Assembly (NCBI GenBank): GCA_032988165.1
Contig: JANTQF010000119.1
Location: 1 to 64,000, forward strand
Origin: Emmonsiellopsis sp. PD_33
Taxonomy: Eukaryota > Ascomycota > Eurotiomycetes > Onygenales > Ajellomycetaceae
Reading direction: 5' to 3'
DNA: 64,000 nucleotides
Shown: in pieces, positions 36,917-48,947 of the stretch
How positions within the stretch are numbered: the first letter of the stretch is position 1
Layout of the letters: every line of letters starts with the position of its first letter
The notes under the pieces: model-generated
What the model was told of the DNA's origin: nothing
Databases searched by the model: none
Seen by the model: only the letters and a program-made list of their open reading frames with translations
Made by a program: the position numbers and the translations under genes

Positions 36917-38397
36917 ATGTGGAGGGATTAGAGCTGTATGACCGAGAAGGAATGGGAAACGAAAAGGGAAATTGGAACTTAAAGATGACGGATGATGGAT
37001 GATGGATGGATGGCTGCTTTGTGGGAGTTTTTTTTTCTTCTAGTTTCTGTTTTCTGTTTTTCATTCAGTCTTTCCTCTTTTTTGCTTCTTTCATAAATGT
37101 TCGCATCATCTTCACCATTCTCATCCTTTTTCCTCTTTCACTTTCACTTTTTTTCGTCATTTTCTTTTTTGCTAAAGACATGGGAAATCAGGTGATTAAT
37201 ATCAAAGTCTTCTTTTTAAAGTCATTTATTTCCCTTTTTACTTCCTTTTTATGTTTTCCGTTTCCATTTCCATTTCTCACCCCTTTTCGAATTCGACACC
37301 TTTCTGCCAAATTGTCTAGCTAGTTATGTAATCTGTCTGTCCTAAGTTCCCTATATCCGCCTCTCAAACCCCGAGAAGGCGTGAAGCGAAAGTATGAATG
37401 AAAAATGCATTTATCTGTTCAGATCAACTTGATTGTATTGTATTGAATTGGAATAAAAACGATTGTTAGCTTTCTTATTTAGCTATTTAGTTGTCTGTCG
37501 TATTCTATATCCGTTTCTTTCACTACCATGGCGAGACGAACTTGCAGGACCGTGAAAATGTAATAGTAACAAGTAGTCCCCTGTCCCCTTATGATAGTAG
37601 CTTGCTACGGAACAGAGTGGGAAAAGGGATGGTAGACGGGCAGAAAAATAGGGAAGAAATGAGACGCCCATGGAATATATCTGATTTGTATACAGAGACC
37701 CTCATCTATAAATCACTCCTATGCACCAACCACCCAACCAGCCACCTAGAGAAATCAAAACGGAAACAGGAAGGCTATAAGGACTATATATCGCAAATCG
37801 GTTCATCTAGATTCATTTATATATCCATCTATCTATCTACATACATACCCAGACCAACCAAGCAAGATGCAAAATCCAAGCAAAGCGACGCAAAAAAAAA
37901 AAAGCAAAATGATCAAGGGAATCAGTCAGGAGATAGGGATATGTCTATGCTGTTTGATTCGGGCGTATGGGAAAAGCAAGGAAACAAACATTATGGGCGT
38001 ATATATGAATGAGGAGATTGGTGGTGGGTAACTCTGACAGGGAGGGGAGGTGGGTATGGAAAAGGGGGGGATGGATATGCGTGCACACGCGCCTGTCGGT
38101 GCCGGTGGGTGATATACTAGCTAGAAAAAGCAGATGAGGTAGGTAGGTTGCAGACAAGCAGATTCTTCTATTCTTTCAAACAAAAAGGCCATCCAAGGAG
38201 CACGGTAGGGGGAAGAGGGACATGCAAGAGAAAAACAAAAGCAGCAAAGGCTAAGTAAGTAAGGCGAGGAAATTCGGGAAAAAATCCAACATGACATCTT
38301 TCACATCTAGTGGGTCTCGCCAAAACACATATAAAGGGGGTTACAAAAGAAAACATGGTATTATCCCAAAACAAAACAAAACTGAAAAAAGAAGACA
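36917..38397. other. Convergent intergenic region, T-rich 3' UTRs
   Basis: It contains ATGGATG repeats (36984-37013), long T/C-rich tracts (37026-37270) and an A-run (37891-37904). No gene seen; this is the 3' flank of eIF3a and of the minus-strand gene ending at 38398. Confidence 0.6.
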
Positions 38398-39752
38398 TCA
38401 CGCGGCTGCAACCTCTGCCCCAAACAACCGCGCTCTCCACTCCCCACAGACAGCTTCAAATCCACTCACAACATCGCCGCAGACCCGTCCAGCTTCCCTC
38501 TCTTGTAACCGTCGATCCCACTCGCCCTTCTCAATCCACCTCGTCCCTTCCTCCCGGCCCTCTTCTTCACGTCGCATCTCCGCAACTAGTTCCCGGACGG
38601 ACTTGAGCCGTCGGGACGCCGCGGAGGTCAACTGGCGGGATTCGTGGATTGTATCGTTGAGGGCACGGAGGGCGTGTGTGAGGTCTGAAGTTTGGGAGAG
38701 GAGGGCTCGTAGAGAGAGGAGGGGGTCGGTGTTTGTTTGTTGAGGAGGGGATTGTTGATGTTGCTGGGTTTGGTGGGAAAGAGAGGCTTGCGGGACGGGG
38801 AATGGGAGGTTTGGTAGCATATCGTCGATTAGGGGAATGAGGTCGTCTATGGCGTCCAAGGAGAGGATGGGGAAGGGGGAGAAGAGGAGGGGGTGGGTGA
38901 GGGTTTGTAAGGTGCGGGTTTGGTGGGTTAGGTGGGAGGTGAGGGAAGCGTGGGCGGTGATTAATCTAGGGGAGTGGAGTGTTAGCATACGATGATGATG
39001 TATTGTAGCAGTATTAGACACGGCATGTCAACATACCGAGTAGCGCTATTTTCAATGCCGCTCTGGCCGCCTAGATCCCGCAAGCTTTCAATAACACGGT
39101 CGACGATTTGTCCGGAAGGCCCGTTATCTCCCATGCCCCAGCGGACGAGATTCTCAAGGCCCGCCATTCGAGCCTCCAGTCCTGGTGTAAGATCACCCGC
39201 CTCCTCAAAATCCGAGTCGTTGCCATAATCCGAGCCGTCATACATGGTCTCAATTCGACGATGCCGCTGCGTCCCTTTTGACCTTTGCTTTGGAAGTTGC
39301 AAGCTGTTGCGGCTGGAATTTGGACTTTGAGAATAGTCTCCGTCCGACTCGCTCCCAGCATTATGCGTAGACGCAGCAGACGCGTCCTCTTCCTCCCCAT
39401 GAACTTCCATAAGTTCATTTCCGTCCTGGTATGCCGAAGCGTCCTCTTCACCCTCCCCCTCCTCGTCCCATGCATCTGCCAGCTCATCCGCCAAGTTTCC
39501 CAAACCTCCGCCTCCCGAGTCCCCCTGACCCGTGAATTCTCCGGAGAACCTCGTCGATCTATCCATCCCTTCCGAGTGCTCTTGACGGGGGCTCATGGGT
39601 GAGAGGGGACCCGAATATCTGGGTGTCTGTGGAGATTGTAGCGGGCTATGGCCATAGCCATTTGTAGCAAAGGAATCGGCTGTGGTGGAAATGCCTAGGT
39701 TTGACGGGTTACGTCGCCGTCGAGACGGTGTAATCGGAGAGGATGGTGACAT
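38398..39752 (-). CDS. Unrecognised acidic protein with a conserved-looking helical C-terminal part
   Basis: Exons 39037-39752 and 38398-38965 with a 71-bp intron (donor GTATGT, acceptor CCCTAG) join in frame to 427 residues. The N-terminus (MSPSSPITPSRRRRNPSN) is low complexity, Ser/Pro-rich and basic. An acidic stretch follows (ADAWDEEGEGEEDASAYQ). Around residues 205-255 there is a motif-like segment (LENLVRWGMG, RVIESLRDLGGQ), then predicted helices including RALLSQTSDLTHALRALN and SVRELVAEMRREEE. Serine/proline dipeptides suggest phosphorylation. No membrane segment or catalytic motif. I do not recognise the family. The start at 39752 is the first ATG of the frame. Confidence 0.75.
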
Positions 39753-40464
39753 TTTGTCCGAGGGTATGATGGGCGTGCGAGACACAAGGTAGCCGAGATG
39801 GTCGACACGGTGCAAGTCGCAAGCATGCAGACGTACGAGAAATATAAACAGCAGATCTCACATAAAGGAAACCGGGCCCTTTCTTTCTCTCCCGGGTCTT
39901 TGTCCACGCACGTCTGGCACGTTCCCCGTCTGTTCGGGCGAACAGGGCGTGACTCGGAATTAAAGGCGAGGGTTGGCTGTCAGCAATTGCTGCCAGCGCA
40001 TTGACAGCAGAGACCGCTCCACGAAGACAGGCAAATCAGCGCGAGCGTCGAGCAGAGGCTGTGTATCCAAAACAGCGCGGACTGTGCCACATAGAATGCG
40101 CCGAGCGGAAGAGAGATGTTGGAGTCTGTATAGACCTCGCTGGCGGTGATTATTGTCGTTTTGCCGAGTCCGGACTAGCCAGGTCCCGTGACTGCCTTCG
40201 CATTCCACGCCGACGACATGAAGACGGAGAGATATTCACACACTTCACCACGTTGGTTATAGGACAAAGGACGAGACGGGAGACACCGTGTTGACCTACC
40301 GCGGTGGTTGTTAGAACCCAATAGCTCTCGTTGGCTGAACCATCTCCAGACAAACCGCCCACATCACCCCGCTTCGACAGGATACACTGTTTGATATCAG
40401 TCGGCCATACTGCAATTCGCAAAGCTCCGCTCTCATAACCCTACGAGAGGAACCCCGATCAGCC
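39753..40464. promoter_or_regulatory. Shared divergent promoter region
   Basis: 712 bp separate the start of the minus-strand unrecognised gene (39752) from that of NAA20 (40465). No TATA box or recognised operator stands out; the only open frames are short and without motifs. Confidence 0.4.
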
Positions 40465-41228
40465 ATGGCTACTATCCGGCGCATGACGCCCACCGATCTC
40501 CTCTCCCTAAACCTCACCAACCTTGATGCGCTCACCGAAAATTACGACCTGAACTTCTACCTCAACTATCTCATGAAATGGCCGTCCCTCTTCAATGTGG
40601 TGGAAGACCGGGACGGCCAGATAATAGGTTATAGTACGTTCGAATCTAAATAACCCACCGCAGAGGACCCGGCTAATTTCTTCATTCCATCTGAATAGTA
40701 ATGGGCAAGCTCGAGTCCCAACATCCCTCGATGCGGCATTCGGAACACTACACGCCCTGGCACGGCCACATAACGGTGTTAACGATAGCACCCGCCTGGC
40801 GGAGATTAGGCCATGCGCGCCGGCTAACGGAGAGTCTGGAGCGGGCGTCAGATATAAATGATGCGTGGTTTGTGGATTTATATGTTCGAGCGGGCAATGC
40901 AATAGCGGTCGGGATGTATAAGGGGATGGGGTATGTTGAATTTTTCCTCCCCTCTGTGTCACTTGGCTGGCTGAAATCGGCCATGCTTCCCACCCCACTG
41001 ATAAACGAACCTCTAAGCTACAAATCATGGCTGACACTCCCCTTTCTCCGGTTTAGATACTCCGTGTTTAGACGAGTAGTCAACTACTACAGTGACGATC
41101 CGACGGGCCAATCGGAAGAAGGAGAAGATGCATTTGACATGCGAAAACCACTCAGTCGAGATAAAGATCTCAAACATTCCCGTGAAAACGGAGAAAACTT
41201 TTTAGTGAACCCGGAGGATGTATATTAG
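40465..41228 (+). CDS. NAA20: NatB N-terminal acetyltransferase catalytic subunit
   Basis: Exons 40465-40633, 40699-40930 and 41057-41228 join to 190 residues. The N-terminus MATIRRMTPTDLLSLNLTNLD and the segment ENYDLNFYLNYLMKWP are family signatures. The GNAT acetyl-CoA-binding motif is WRRLGHARRL (R/Q-x-x-G-x-A), and NAIAVGMYKGMGYSVFRRVVNYY is the conserved C-terminal GNAT strand and helix. With the auxiliary subunit Naa25/Mdm20, NatB acetylates nascent proteins starting Met-Asp, Met-Glu, Met-Asn or Met-Gln at the ribosome. Introns are 65 and 126 bp. The tail ends PEDVY. Confidence 0.93.
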
Positions 41229-41928
41229 AATAGAAAGAGCTATGGTTCCATAGTTGAATCCGGGCTTGAACTATATACCTATATCCAATGGAGGAACGAG
41301 ATGTACGAGTATTTATCCAGCTCGCCTAAGTTTATGTTTCACAACCACCTTGTCGGGCCTTACGACATGTAGAGAAGGTCTTGCCCGTCTGAACTTGATA
41401 CTCGGTGCCCGAATCCTCCGCTGGTCCCTCCCTACCGTCTCCCGGTTTGTCGTATTCTGACGCAATGGAGCTATCTCGGAGCCTTGCCGAGTCCCCCCCC
41501 CCCAACCCTCTCACATGTCAGAAAGGAGACTTTATTGGGCCGTTCTAGGTCGGGACACTCTCATAGAAGTCTAATCGTTTATCTAGAGGGTGGAGTTGGT
41601 TTTCTGCATGTATATCCTCATCCCCCTTCCCCATGCGACATGAAGATATTTACTCTATTTACAGGATGAGTGATATCGACACTCAGGCGGGGACATGGCC
41701 TAGACCCATCAAAAAAGAAAGAAAACACGCAACCAAGCGAAGAAACATATCCATCCTCTCAAAGAGTAATGCTAAGTCATGTTTATGCATCAATATCCCA
41801 GATACTGCCCCCACGCTTATAGAAATGCCCATTTTCCATGGCTGCAAAGGGGAAACGAACCATGATAATCAGAACCCCCCTCATGAACGTGTCTAGTAAT
41901 AAAGCAATACAGAAACCTGAATCCCTAA
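41229..41928. other. Convergent intergenic region
   Basis: 700 bp between the ends of NAA20 and the transporter gene. Short open frames only; no structure noted apart from a C-run near 41496. Confidence 0.5.
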
Positions 41929-43303
41929 TCAAGCACGAACAAATAGTTTCGGTCCGGTAATCAAAAGCCTCGCCACGATCATAATCATAGCAGAAAGAAC
42001 TAGACAGACACCCACCAACGCTGAAACGCCCACATAACCCCCCGTCCTATCAATAATCGCACCCCCAATTGGCGTCCCAATCAACGAACCAGCTCCACAT
42101 AGCACAAACGACATCCCCAACCTCGTCCCAAAATCTCTCAGATCCGGCGTGATGCTCATAAACACCACGGGGGCGACAGCCACGAACCCAGCCGCGGCAA
42201 ACCCATACAACACCACCACCACAATCACGCCAGCCGTGGAATGGACACCCGACCAAGCAAAGGCGAAAATGCCAGATGCGAGGGTCATGGGGATAACGAC
42301 ATTCAGGGGCCCGATGAAGTCAGCGATGTAGTTTGGCAGCACGCGGCCAAAGGTGGAGCTGGCATTGAGGATGGCGACGAGGTAGAAGGCGAGGTGTTCA
42401 GTCATGATTTTCTTCTCGATGGCGAAGGGCTGGATGTACACGATGACATTGTACAGGCCTATAAAGCCGATGAACTGCGCGATGCAGAGGAGGCTATAGA
42501 CCGGCTCTTTAAACGCTGATAGCTGCACTAGCGCCCGTTTCTCCTGTGGCTTGAAGCGGACGCGCAGCAGACATACGGACAGCAGCCCCGTCGCGCAGGC
42601 CGTGAAGGCCAGCACGCGAGTCGCCCATGCAAAGCCGAGCTTTAGCTGCACCTGGCGGAACATGATAGGGTAGATGAGGCCGCCGATGCCCGAGCCCGTG
42701 GCTGCGATTCCGTTTGCCAGTGCTCTGCGGCGCTTGAAGTACTGGGGGAGGATGGCGATGGAGGGGATGAAGACGGCGCCGCAGCCCAGGCCGACGCAGA
42801 AGGCTTGCGAAAGGATGATTTGCCATAGCTTCGTGGATATGCTGGCCATCATTAGGCCGAAGGAGTATAAGAGCCAGCCGAAGATTAGCATATGACGCGC
42901 GTAGCCGGCGTCAAACAGGGGCCCGGTAATGGCGCCTATGAGGAGGAGGAGGAAAGATTGGATCGAGCCCACCCATGATATTGTCGAAGGAGACTCGCCG
43001 GCGAGTAGATGCTGCTCGTAATAGGTTTGGAAAACACCAAAGGCGGTTACGATGCCCCTGTATATGTTGTTAGAATGGGTTTACGGGAGCTGGGCAAGAA
43101 CAGCATTACCAGGTGTTTATGAATATGAAGAACGATCCAAAAACTTGCAACCAGGCTCTGAGTCCATGGTCGTAGGTCAATTCGTCGTTATCGTACGACG
43201 CCACATTATTCTTCACCTGCTTCTCCTCGTTGTTGACGGCTGACGAGGACGAGCAGGTCGACGCTGAAACGGGGGCAATTTTGTCATCTAGTAGTTCTCC
43301 CAT
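41929..43303 (-). CDS. Major facilitator superfamily transporter, monocarboxylate-transporter type
   Basis: Exons 43110-43303 and 41929-43057 with a 52-bp intron join to 440 residues. The hydrophilic N-terminus is followed by DHGLRAWLQVFGSFFIFINTWG, which matches the first helix motif of fungal MCT-like permeases (Mch group). About twelve hydrophobic helices follow. PQYFKRRRALANGIAATGSG after helix 4 is the conserved MCT loop. Transport of a monocarboxylate or riboflavin-like compound across the plasma or vacuolar membrane is the family role; the substrate cannot be read from the sequence. The start at 43303 is the first ATG in frame. Confidence 0.85.
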
Positions 43304-44267
43304 AGCCAGCGGTCGAGCCGAGCACAAACCTCGGGATTGAGAATATCAGGACACCAACAATTCAAGTTAGGAAGAGGCAACAGAGAAATTATGCCCCGAG
43401 AAAAACAAATAGCAAAATATGAATATGTCTAGAACGGCGATCCTCCGCTGCAGCCAGCAAATAGACAAGGAGATATCAGGGCAGCATTGGCCTGATATAT
43501 AGTATCGGCACTTAAGCCTTTCCAGGTGGAACTGCATTCCGCAGTGTTAGTCATGTTTGCCTGAGTTATATAATTTTAGCGCTGGAGAACAAACATATGG
43601 CGTCCATTGCTGCGGGGTTTGGTCAAGGGAGCTAAGAAAGCGGAATGGGACTTGAGGGTTTCCCTTAGCCGAATTGGTGACAGGGCTAGGAGATCGCCGG
43701 AGGATCAATACGGGACTGCTGATAACAATAGCATCAGCATGCGGGTTGTCTCTTTGTGATGGTGGTTTTTCGTTGGATTTGAACAGGGTGAAGAACAGAA
43801 GTCAAGTTAGGGTTAGGGCTAACTTGTCTCGCGGCTCGGCCCGGGGAGGATATGGCAGAACAGCGACCACTGGGAGGAATGTAAGGTTATGGAGGCTCTA
43901 GAAAGCAACACGGACCGTATTGATATTAGATAAAATTCATTCGTGACTTCGACAATGGGAAGACAATCGATTCACTCGTAACTAAACACCCAACATAAGC
44001 AGGGAAACCACTTGGTCGATCTATGGAAAATAACTCTATTCAAATAAGACGAGCTAATCAAATCATCCAGCTGCTCATCATTAAACTTTTTTCACCGACA
44101 TTTCTTCCCGCCGCTTTGAACGGTTTATAAGAGGGCACCCTGAATACCCAAAGCGAAACACCTTTAACTCCACGCGCTATGCGAAAATCATCATGGTATT
44201 AAACAAAGAACCAACACACACTGACAGATTTAATAATAGAAATGGAAATGGAAAGCGGGTTGTCGGA
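43304..44267. other. Transporter promoter and RPB6 3' flank
   Basis: 964 bp between two minus-strand genes. A 75-codon open frame at 43674-43901 has no motif. No TATA box noticed. Confidence 0.45.
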
Positions 44268-44991
44268 TCACAGCAGCTCCTCGCACGTCCAGTCCTCATA
44301 CCTATACGCTGTTAGATGATGGCGATGTTTGCGACACCAACGAAGAACTTACCATCCGTCTGGAAGATATCGTCGCACAATCAATGGGATCTTTTTCTGC
44401 GCAAGCTCCTTCAGCGCAATCTGCAGAGGGTCTGTTTCTCCCTCGAGATCAACCAGGATTGGCGCATTCATACTAATACCGGTGTTAGCAACAGTTTCTC
44501 CCCCCTAATCAACATCCGCTGCTGAAATCCGCAAAGCTAACCTAATCTGCAGCGCCCTCGTGCCCAATACACGTGCCCGTTCGTACTTGGTCATATAAGG
44601 GGTCGTGGTGCGCTGGTCGTTTGGCACCTTCTTCTCACGCTGTTGCAGCATGACTTTGTTTTTGGATGCGCCGGCATTTGGATCGCCCGAGACAACATTT
44701 TCTTCGCCGTTCGGGACAGTTTGGCCTTCTCCGTTTACTATGGCGTATCCGTTTTCTCCCTGTTCCTCTAACTGCTCGTGTTCGACGAAGTCCTCAGGCT
44801 CGTTGTCGATGTAGTCGTACTCTGGTGGCTCGTAGTCCAATCTATATCAAGCTAAGTGTTAATTGCAAGCTCGAAAGCGACACAACGGCCTGTAAGGCAG
44901 CTTGCCAGGCGTTGCATGGTCAAACATCGCATTGGGGTACTGACCCAGCATCATCATGGTCGTCATGGTCGCCTCCGCCGTAGTCTGACAT
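44268..44991 (-). CDS. RPB6: RNA polymerase subunit common to Pol I, II and III (RPB6/ABC23)
   Basis: Four exons, 44945-44991, 44542-44841, 44353-44472 and 44268-44301, join to 166 residues. The N-terminus is acidic ([16 protein letters not shown]). The conserved C-terminal core is complete: [23 protein letters not shown], then [38 protein letters not shown] and [12 protein letters not shown]6 stabilises clamp and assembly in all three nuclear polymerases. The introns (103, 69 and 51 bp) all have GT..AG ends. It is divergent from the TFIIIA gene, 359 bp away. Confidence 0.94.
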
Positions 44992-45350
44992 GGTGATTGG
45001 GAAAGAAAGCGTTTGCTAGACAAAAATGATATTCAAAACGAGACGGGGCGCAAAACGACAGTATTACCGCGGCAGGCTGCGTGCTGGGCGGAGATATCGC
45101 GAAGTGTTCTTCTCTTCCAGCTGTCGATGCGGTTCGGGGCGACGAAAAAGTTCAAATCTTGGCGCAAGCTCGCTTGGCGCGCTAAATGTAGCCGCGCGCC
45201 AGATTTGCCAAGACTTGTGCCCTAACTCCAACAATTCTTCAACCTTGACGACATTGCTGGACACCAGACAATTGTTTGCGGACGGGGACGCCAATCTCCA
45301 TGGCCACCTTTTAGTGTCGAGCTGGCCTTGGAGACGCAAGGTAATCAGCC
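44992..45350. promoter_or_regulatory. Divergent promoter of RPB6 and TFIIIA
   Basis: 359 bp between the two ATGs. It is GC-rich with repeated GCGC/GGCGC motifs (45170-45200) and no TATA box, compatible with a bidirectional housekeeping promoter. Confidence 0.45.
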
Positions 45351-47145
45351 ATGGCCCACAAAAGAAAGGCTGCGGCCGATGCCCAGCGACACTCAAAACG
45401 GCTGCACAAATCGGACTCTGGTAAGCTATGCACCTACGTCAACATGAAAAATATCCACAGCTCAATGTCCTAACAACCCCATAGATAATATCGATAATGG
45501 CCACCTATCCGACTCTGAATCTCTCTCCTCCTACTGTTTGAGTCAGGACGACCAACAGGAAACCCCCGTCACGCCCTTCTCGCCCGCCTCCTCCAAATAC
45601 CCATCAGACCGCAAAACCCACCTCTGTCCCTACGAGGGATGCTTAAAAGCATTCAACCGGCCAGCGCGGCTGGCAGAGCATCTACGATCACACACCAACG
45701 AGCGAATATTCAGCTGCACGCACGAGGACTGCGATAAAACCTTCCTCCGCGCCTCGCATCTCAACCACCATGTCAAGAGCGCCCACACCACGATTCGAGA
45801 CTATGTCTGCGACAGGGAAGGATGCGGCAAGACATTCGTCACCGGGTCACGGTTACGGAGACACCTAGCCGCCCACGAAGGAAGAGACAAGTACAGATGC
45901 ACGGAATACCCGCCCTGCAACGAGACCTTCCGCAAGCACTCGACGCTCCAAAAACACATCATGACCGCCCATCTGAACCAAAAGCCGTTTCCCTGCCCAC
46001 ACACCGACCCCGTCACGGGCCAGCAATGCACACAAGCCTTCGACACCGCCGGCCATCTCCGCGCTCACGAGGGCAGGCTGCACGGCGGCGCGCGCTTCGC
46101 TTGCACCGAATGCACCCCTCCCCATAACAACACCGATACCCCAGCGCCCGCGCCAGCCGTCTTCCCCACCTACGCCCTCCTCCAAGCGCACATGAAATCC
46201 ATCCACCCGCCCACCTGCGCCCAATGCCACCAGATCTGCAGCACCAGCCGCGAACTCCGACGCCACCTAGAAATCACCCACGGCACCGTCCCCATCGAAG
46301 AGCGCAAGGTGCACCCATGCCACTACCCGCACTGCAACCGCCACTTCACGAAGCGCGGCAACCTAAACGTGCACATCAAGACGGTGCACGAGGGCGAGAA
46401 GCGGTTCGTGTGCGGGGAGACGGACCTCTCCGGCTCCAAGAAGGTCGAAGGCTGGGACATGATCAAGCACGAGAACGGCACCGGCACCGGCACCGGCGGC
46501 TGCGGCAAGCGATACGGCAGCAAGCTCGCGCTGGAAGAGCACGTGCGCACCGCGCACTTGGGTCTGCAAAATGCAAAAGCGGAACGAAGGGCGCTGCTGC
46601 GCTCCACCACACAATCCACACAATCCACCACACAATCCAATCTTAAACCCGACCCCACCTCCTCCTCCTCCCTCACCCTCCTCACAGGCGCCGGCTACGC
46701 CGAAGAATCCGGCCGGCACATCCCCTGCCTGCTCGAGTCGTGCGCGCACCGCTTCCACCGCGACTACGACCTGTGGCTGCACATGGCGGGCAAGCAGGGG
46801 CACGGGCACGGGCTGGAGGAGAACGATGTGCAGATTTTGTTCATGCAGCGGGCGATGCAGGGGGGGGAGGGGAGTTTTGAGGTGGATTTTGGGGCGTTTG
46901 GGTATCCGTATGGATATGGATATGAAGGGGAGATGCAGATGGAGATGGGGGGGTTATATGGCAATGGCGACGGGCAGCTGTTAGGCCTGGGTGGTGGGGA
47001 TGGTAATGATAATGTTAATAATGATGATGATGATGATGATGATGGTAATGAGCTTGCGATGGCGGAGTATATAGACCCCGACGCTACATGTGGAGAGGCG
47101 GATATGGCGTTGATTGATCCCGGGCTGGCGTTTGCGGAGGGGTAG
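45351..47145 (+). CDS. Transcription factor IIIA-like C2H2 zinc-finger protein
   Basis: Exons 45351-45420 and 45485-47145 with a 64-bp intron join to 576 residues starting MAHKRKAAADAQRHSKRLHK. Ten C2H2 units are visible from about residue 69: HLCPYEGC, FSCTHEDC, YVCDREGC, YRCTEYPPC, FPCPHTD, a long-spaced FACTEC unit, PTCAQC, HPCHYPHC, FVCGE...GCGKRYG and IPCLLESC. CxxxxC spacing and TH-linkers of the first fingers resemble TFIIIA, which binds the internal control region of 5S rRNA genes and 5S rRNA itself. Long insertions in fingers 6 and 9 and an acidic Gly/Asp-rich tail ending in an Asp run are additional. A different multi-finger factor cannot be excluded. Confidence 0.82.
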
Positions 47146-47350
47146 TTTTTAAAACTAAAAGACCACCCACTCCTTGGGAGTGGGAGAGAGGATGAGGGAT
47201 GGTCAGTTATCTACTCGTCCCATTTTCTTAATTTTTTTACGGGTATCAAAATTTTGCTCGCTCGCTTGCTTGGTATTTATATTATACCGACAAAACGAAA
47301 AAAAACCCCACGGAATCAAAAAGTAGTCAGTCAGTCACTCCTACATATCC

Positions 47351-47390
47351 CATGACATGACATGACATGATATGACATGACATGACATGA
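47351..47390. repeat. (CATGA)8 minisatellite
   Basis: Eight pentamer units, the fifth reading TATGA. It is likely variable between isolates. Confidence 0.85.
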
Positions 47391-47553
47391 AAATAGCTGC
47401 AATGGATGCTGCCTGCCTATCTATCTATCTACCTACATATCCAACTAACTACATGTACCTACTTGAACTTCCACATTGCCATTGTGCTTCATTGACTACA
47501 TCCACCCAGCAAAAAACCCAATCCCATCCGTTCTTCTAGAAATGTGGTTAATT

Positions 47554-47589
47554 TTCTTCTTCTTCTTCTTCTTCTTCTTCTTCTTCTTC
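47554..47589. repeat. (TTC)12 microsatellite
   Basis: Twelve perfect TTC units in the convergent intergenic region. Confidence 0.85.
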
Positions 47590-48560
47590 CAATCCCTCGC
47601 CACACTTTAGGCCAGAAGGTGGAGAGGAAACAAAAAAGAAGGAATAGATAGAATAGAGAGTAGAGATAGATCTACCCTGAATATAGAGATTAAGATACTT
47701 AAGTAGGTTATTTAAAAACCCTTCCTTGGGATTATAGAGATAAAGTAATGGATATAATTTGTTTTTTTTAAAAAAAAAAAAATCTTATTCTCTTTAACTA
47801 AGCAGGGGGATGTTGTTCATTCATTCATTCATTGAATACATAAAGTAAAAAAGGGGGGGTATAACTATGCATCCATGCCATGCCATGCATGCCAGGATGT
47901 GTCCATTTCAAAGAAAAAACCTAATAAAATCAATCCACAACCCGCAAAAGAGAAAAGAAAGAAAAAAATCCTAATCCCAAATACCTAGCTAGTAAACATC
48001 CCTTGATCCCATTCATTATCCCAGTTAAATCATCACATCATGTCATTGCCAAACTAAACTAAACTCCAGTCTTCAATTTCTTTTCCTTTTTTTTAAAAAA
48101 AATCCGGGTATTCCTGGGGGTTGTGCGTCCGTGCTAAAGGCCAATTGCTTTCAGTTTAATGGGGGTATATCAGATTCCGGATTCTGGATTCTCGGTCCGT
48201 TCCTTTCCTTTTCTATGTGGATGTGGATGTGGATGCGGCTTGGTGTGTTCCAAATATAATCAAAGGTCCTATCCTCTGCCTAGCTAGCTGGCTGGCTGGC
48301 TGGCTGCCTGTGAAAGTCCGGTTTCTAGCATAGATCCTGGTTGTGTATCCTCTGGGTATCTCAAGCAGATCAAAAAAAAGAAAAAAAAAGTCCCAGAACG
48401 CAAAAGAAGAAAATAGCAAAACAAACCCACCCAGAGAGGATGAGAAAAGGGGAAGAAGAAAAGAGACAGCAAGAAGAAAGAAAAAGAAAGAAAAACCAAA
48501 GCACACCCCCTGCCTGCCCTGGCCATAGAATGCATAAGTGTTTGCTTATGCATGCATTTA

Positions 48561-48586
48561 GTCAGTCAGTCAGTCAGTCAGTCAGT
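48561..48586. repeat. (GTCA)n tetranucleotide repeat
   Basis: Six and a half GTCA units. Shorter copies of the same tetramer occur near 47328-47337 and 48906-48919. Confidence 0.8.
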
Positions 48587-48947
48587 AGATAAGGATGGCT
48601 AGATGGCTGTCTTTCTTTCCAAGGATCTTTTCTTCTCGTATCAGAGTTTCCTTCATGAACCGGCTGGGTATGCATCCGTCCGTCCGTCCGTCCGTCCTAG
48701 AAATGAGGTAGATAGGTCCAAACTTGAAGACAAAAACAAACATCCATCCAGGGGAAAGTTTCCGTTTCCAGACTAACTTGGCTCAATCACGTCCTCGACC
48801 AAGGTAACAGGATGAGAAAAGTTAGTACGGGTAAGAAAGAGTAAGGAATTGGTCATTCAGAAGGTGCTCCAGATGTGCGCTTCCTACATAGCATAAGTAA
48901 ATAAAGTCAGTCAGTCAGTTCGTTTCCACCCCCAGCAACAACGTAAA

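Larger units (their letters stand above)
47146..48947. other. Convergent intergenic region dense in microsatellites
   Basis: 1.8 kb without a gene, holding many short tandem repeats: (CATGA)8 at 47351-47390, (TTC)12 at 47554-47589, CATT at 47817-47833, GGCT at 48287-48306, GTCA at 48561-48586 and GTCC at 48675-48697, plus A/T homopolymers. They lie in the 3' flanks of two convergent genes. Confidence 0.7.

Noticed and set aside
38982..39815. Upstream extension of the unrecognised minus-strand gene to 39815
   Set aside because: The codon at 39813-39815 is TTG, not ATG; the first ATG in frame is at 39752.
43304..43327. Upstream extension of the transporter start to 43327
   Set aside because: The codon there is TTG; the ATG at 43303 is used.
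45538..47145. Start of the zinc-finger gene at 45538
   Set aside because: That codon is TTG inside an exon; a spliced first exon with ATG at 45351 joins in frame.
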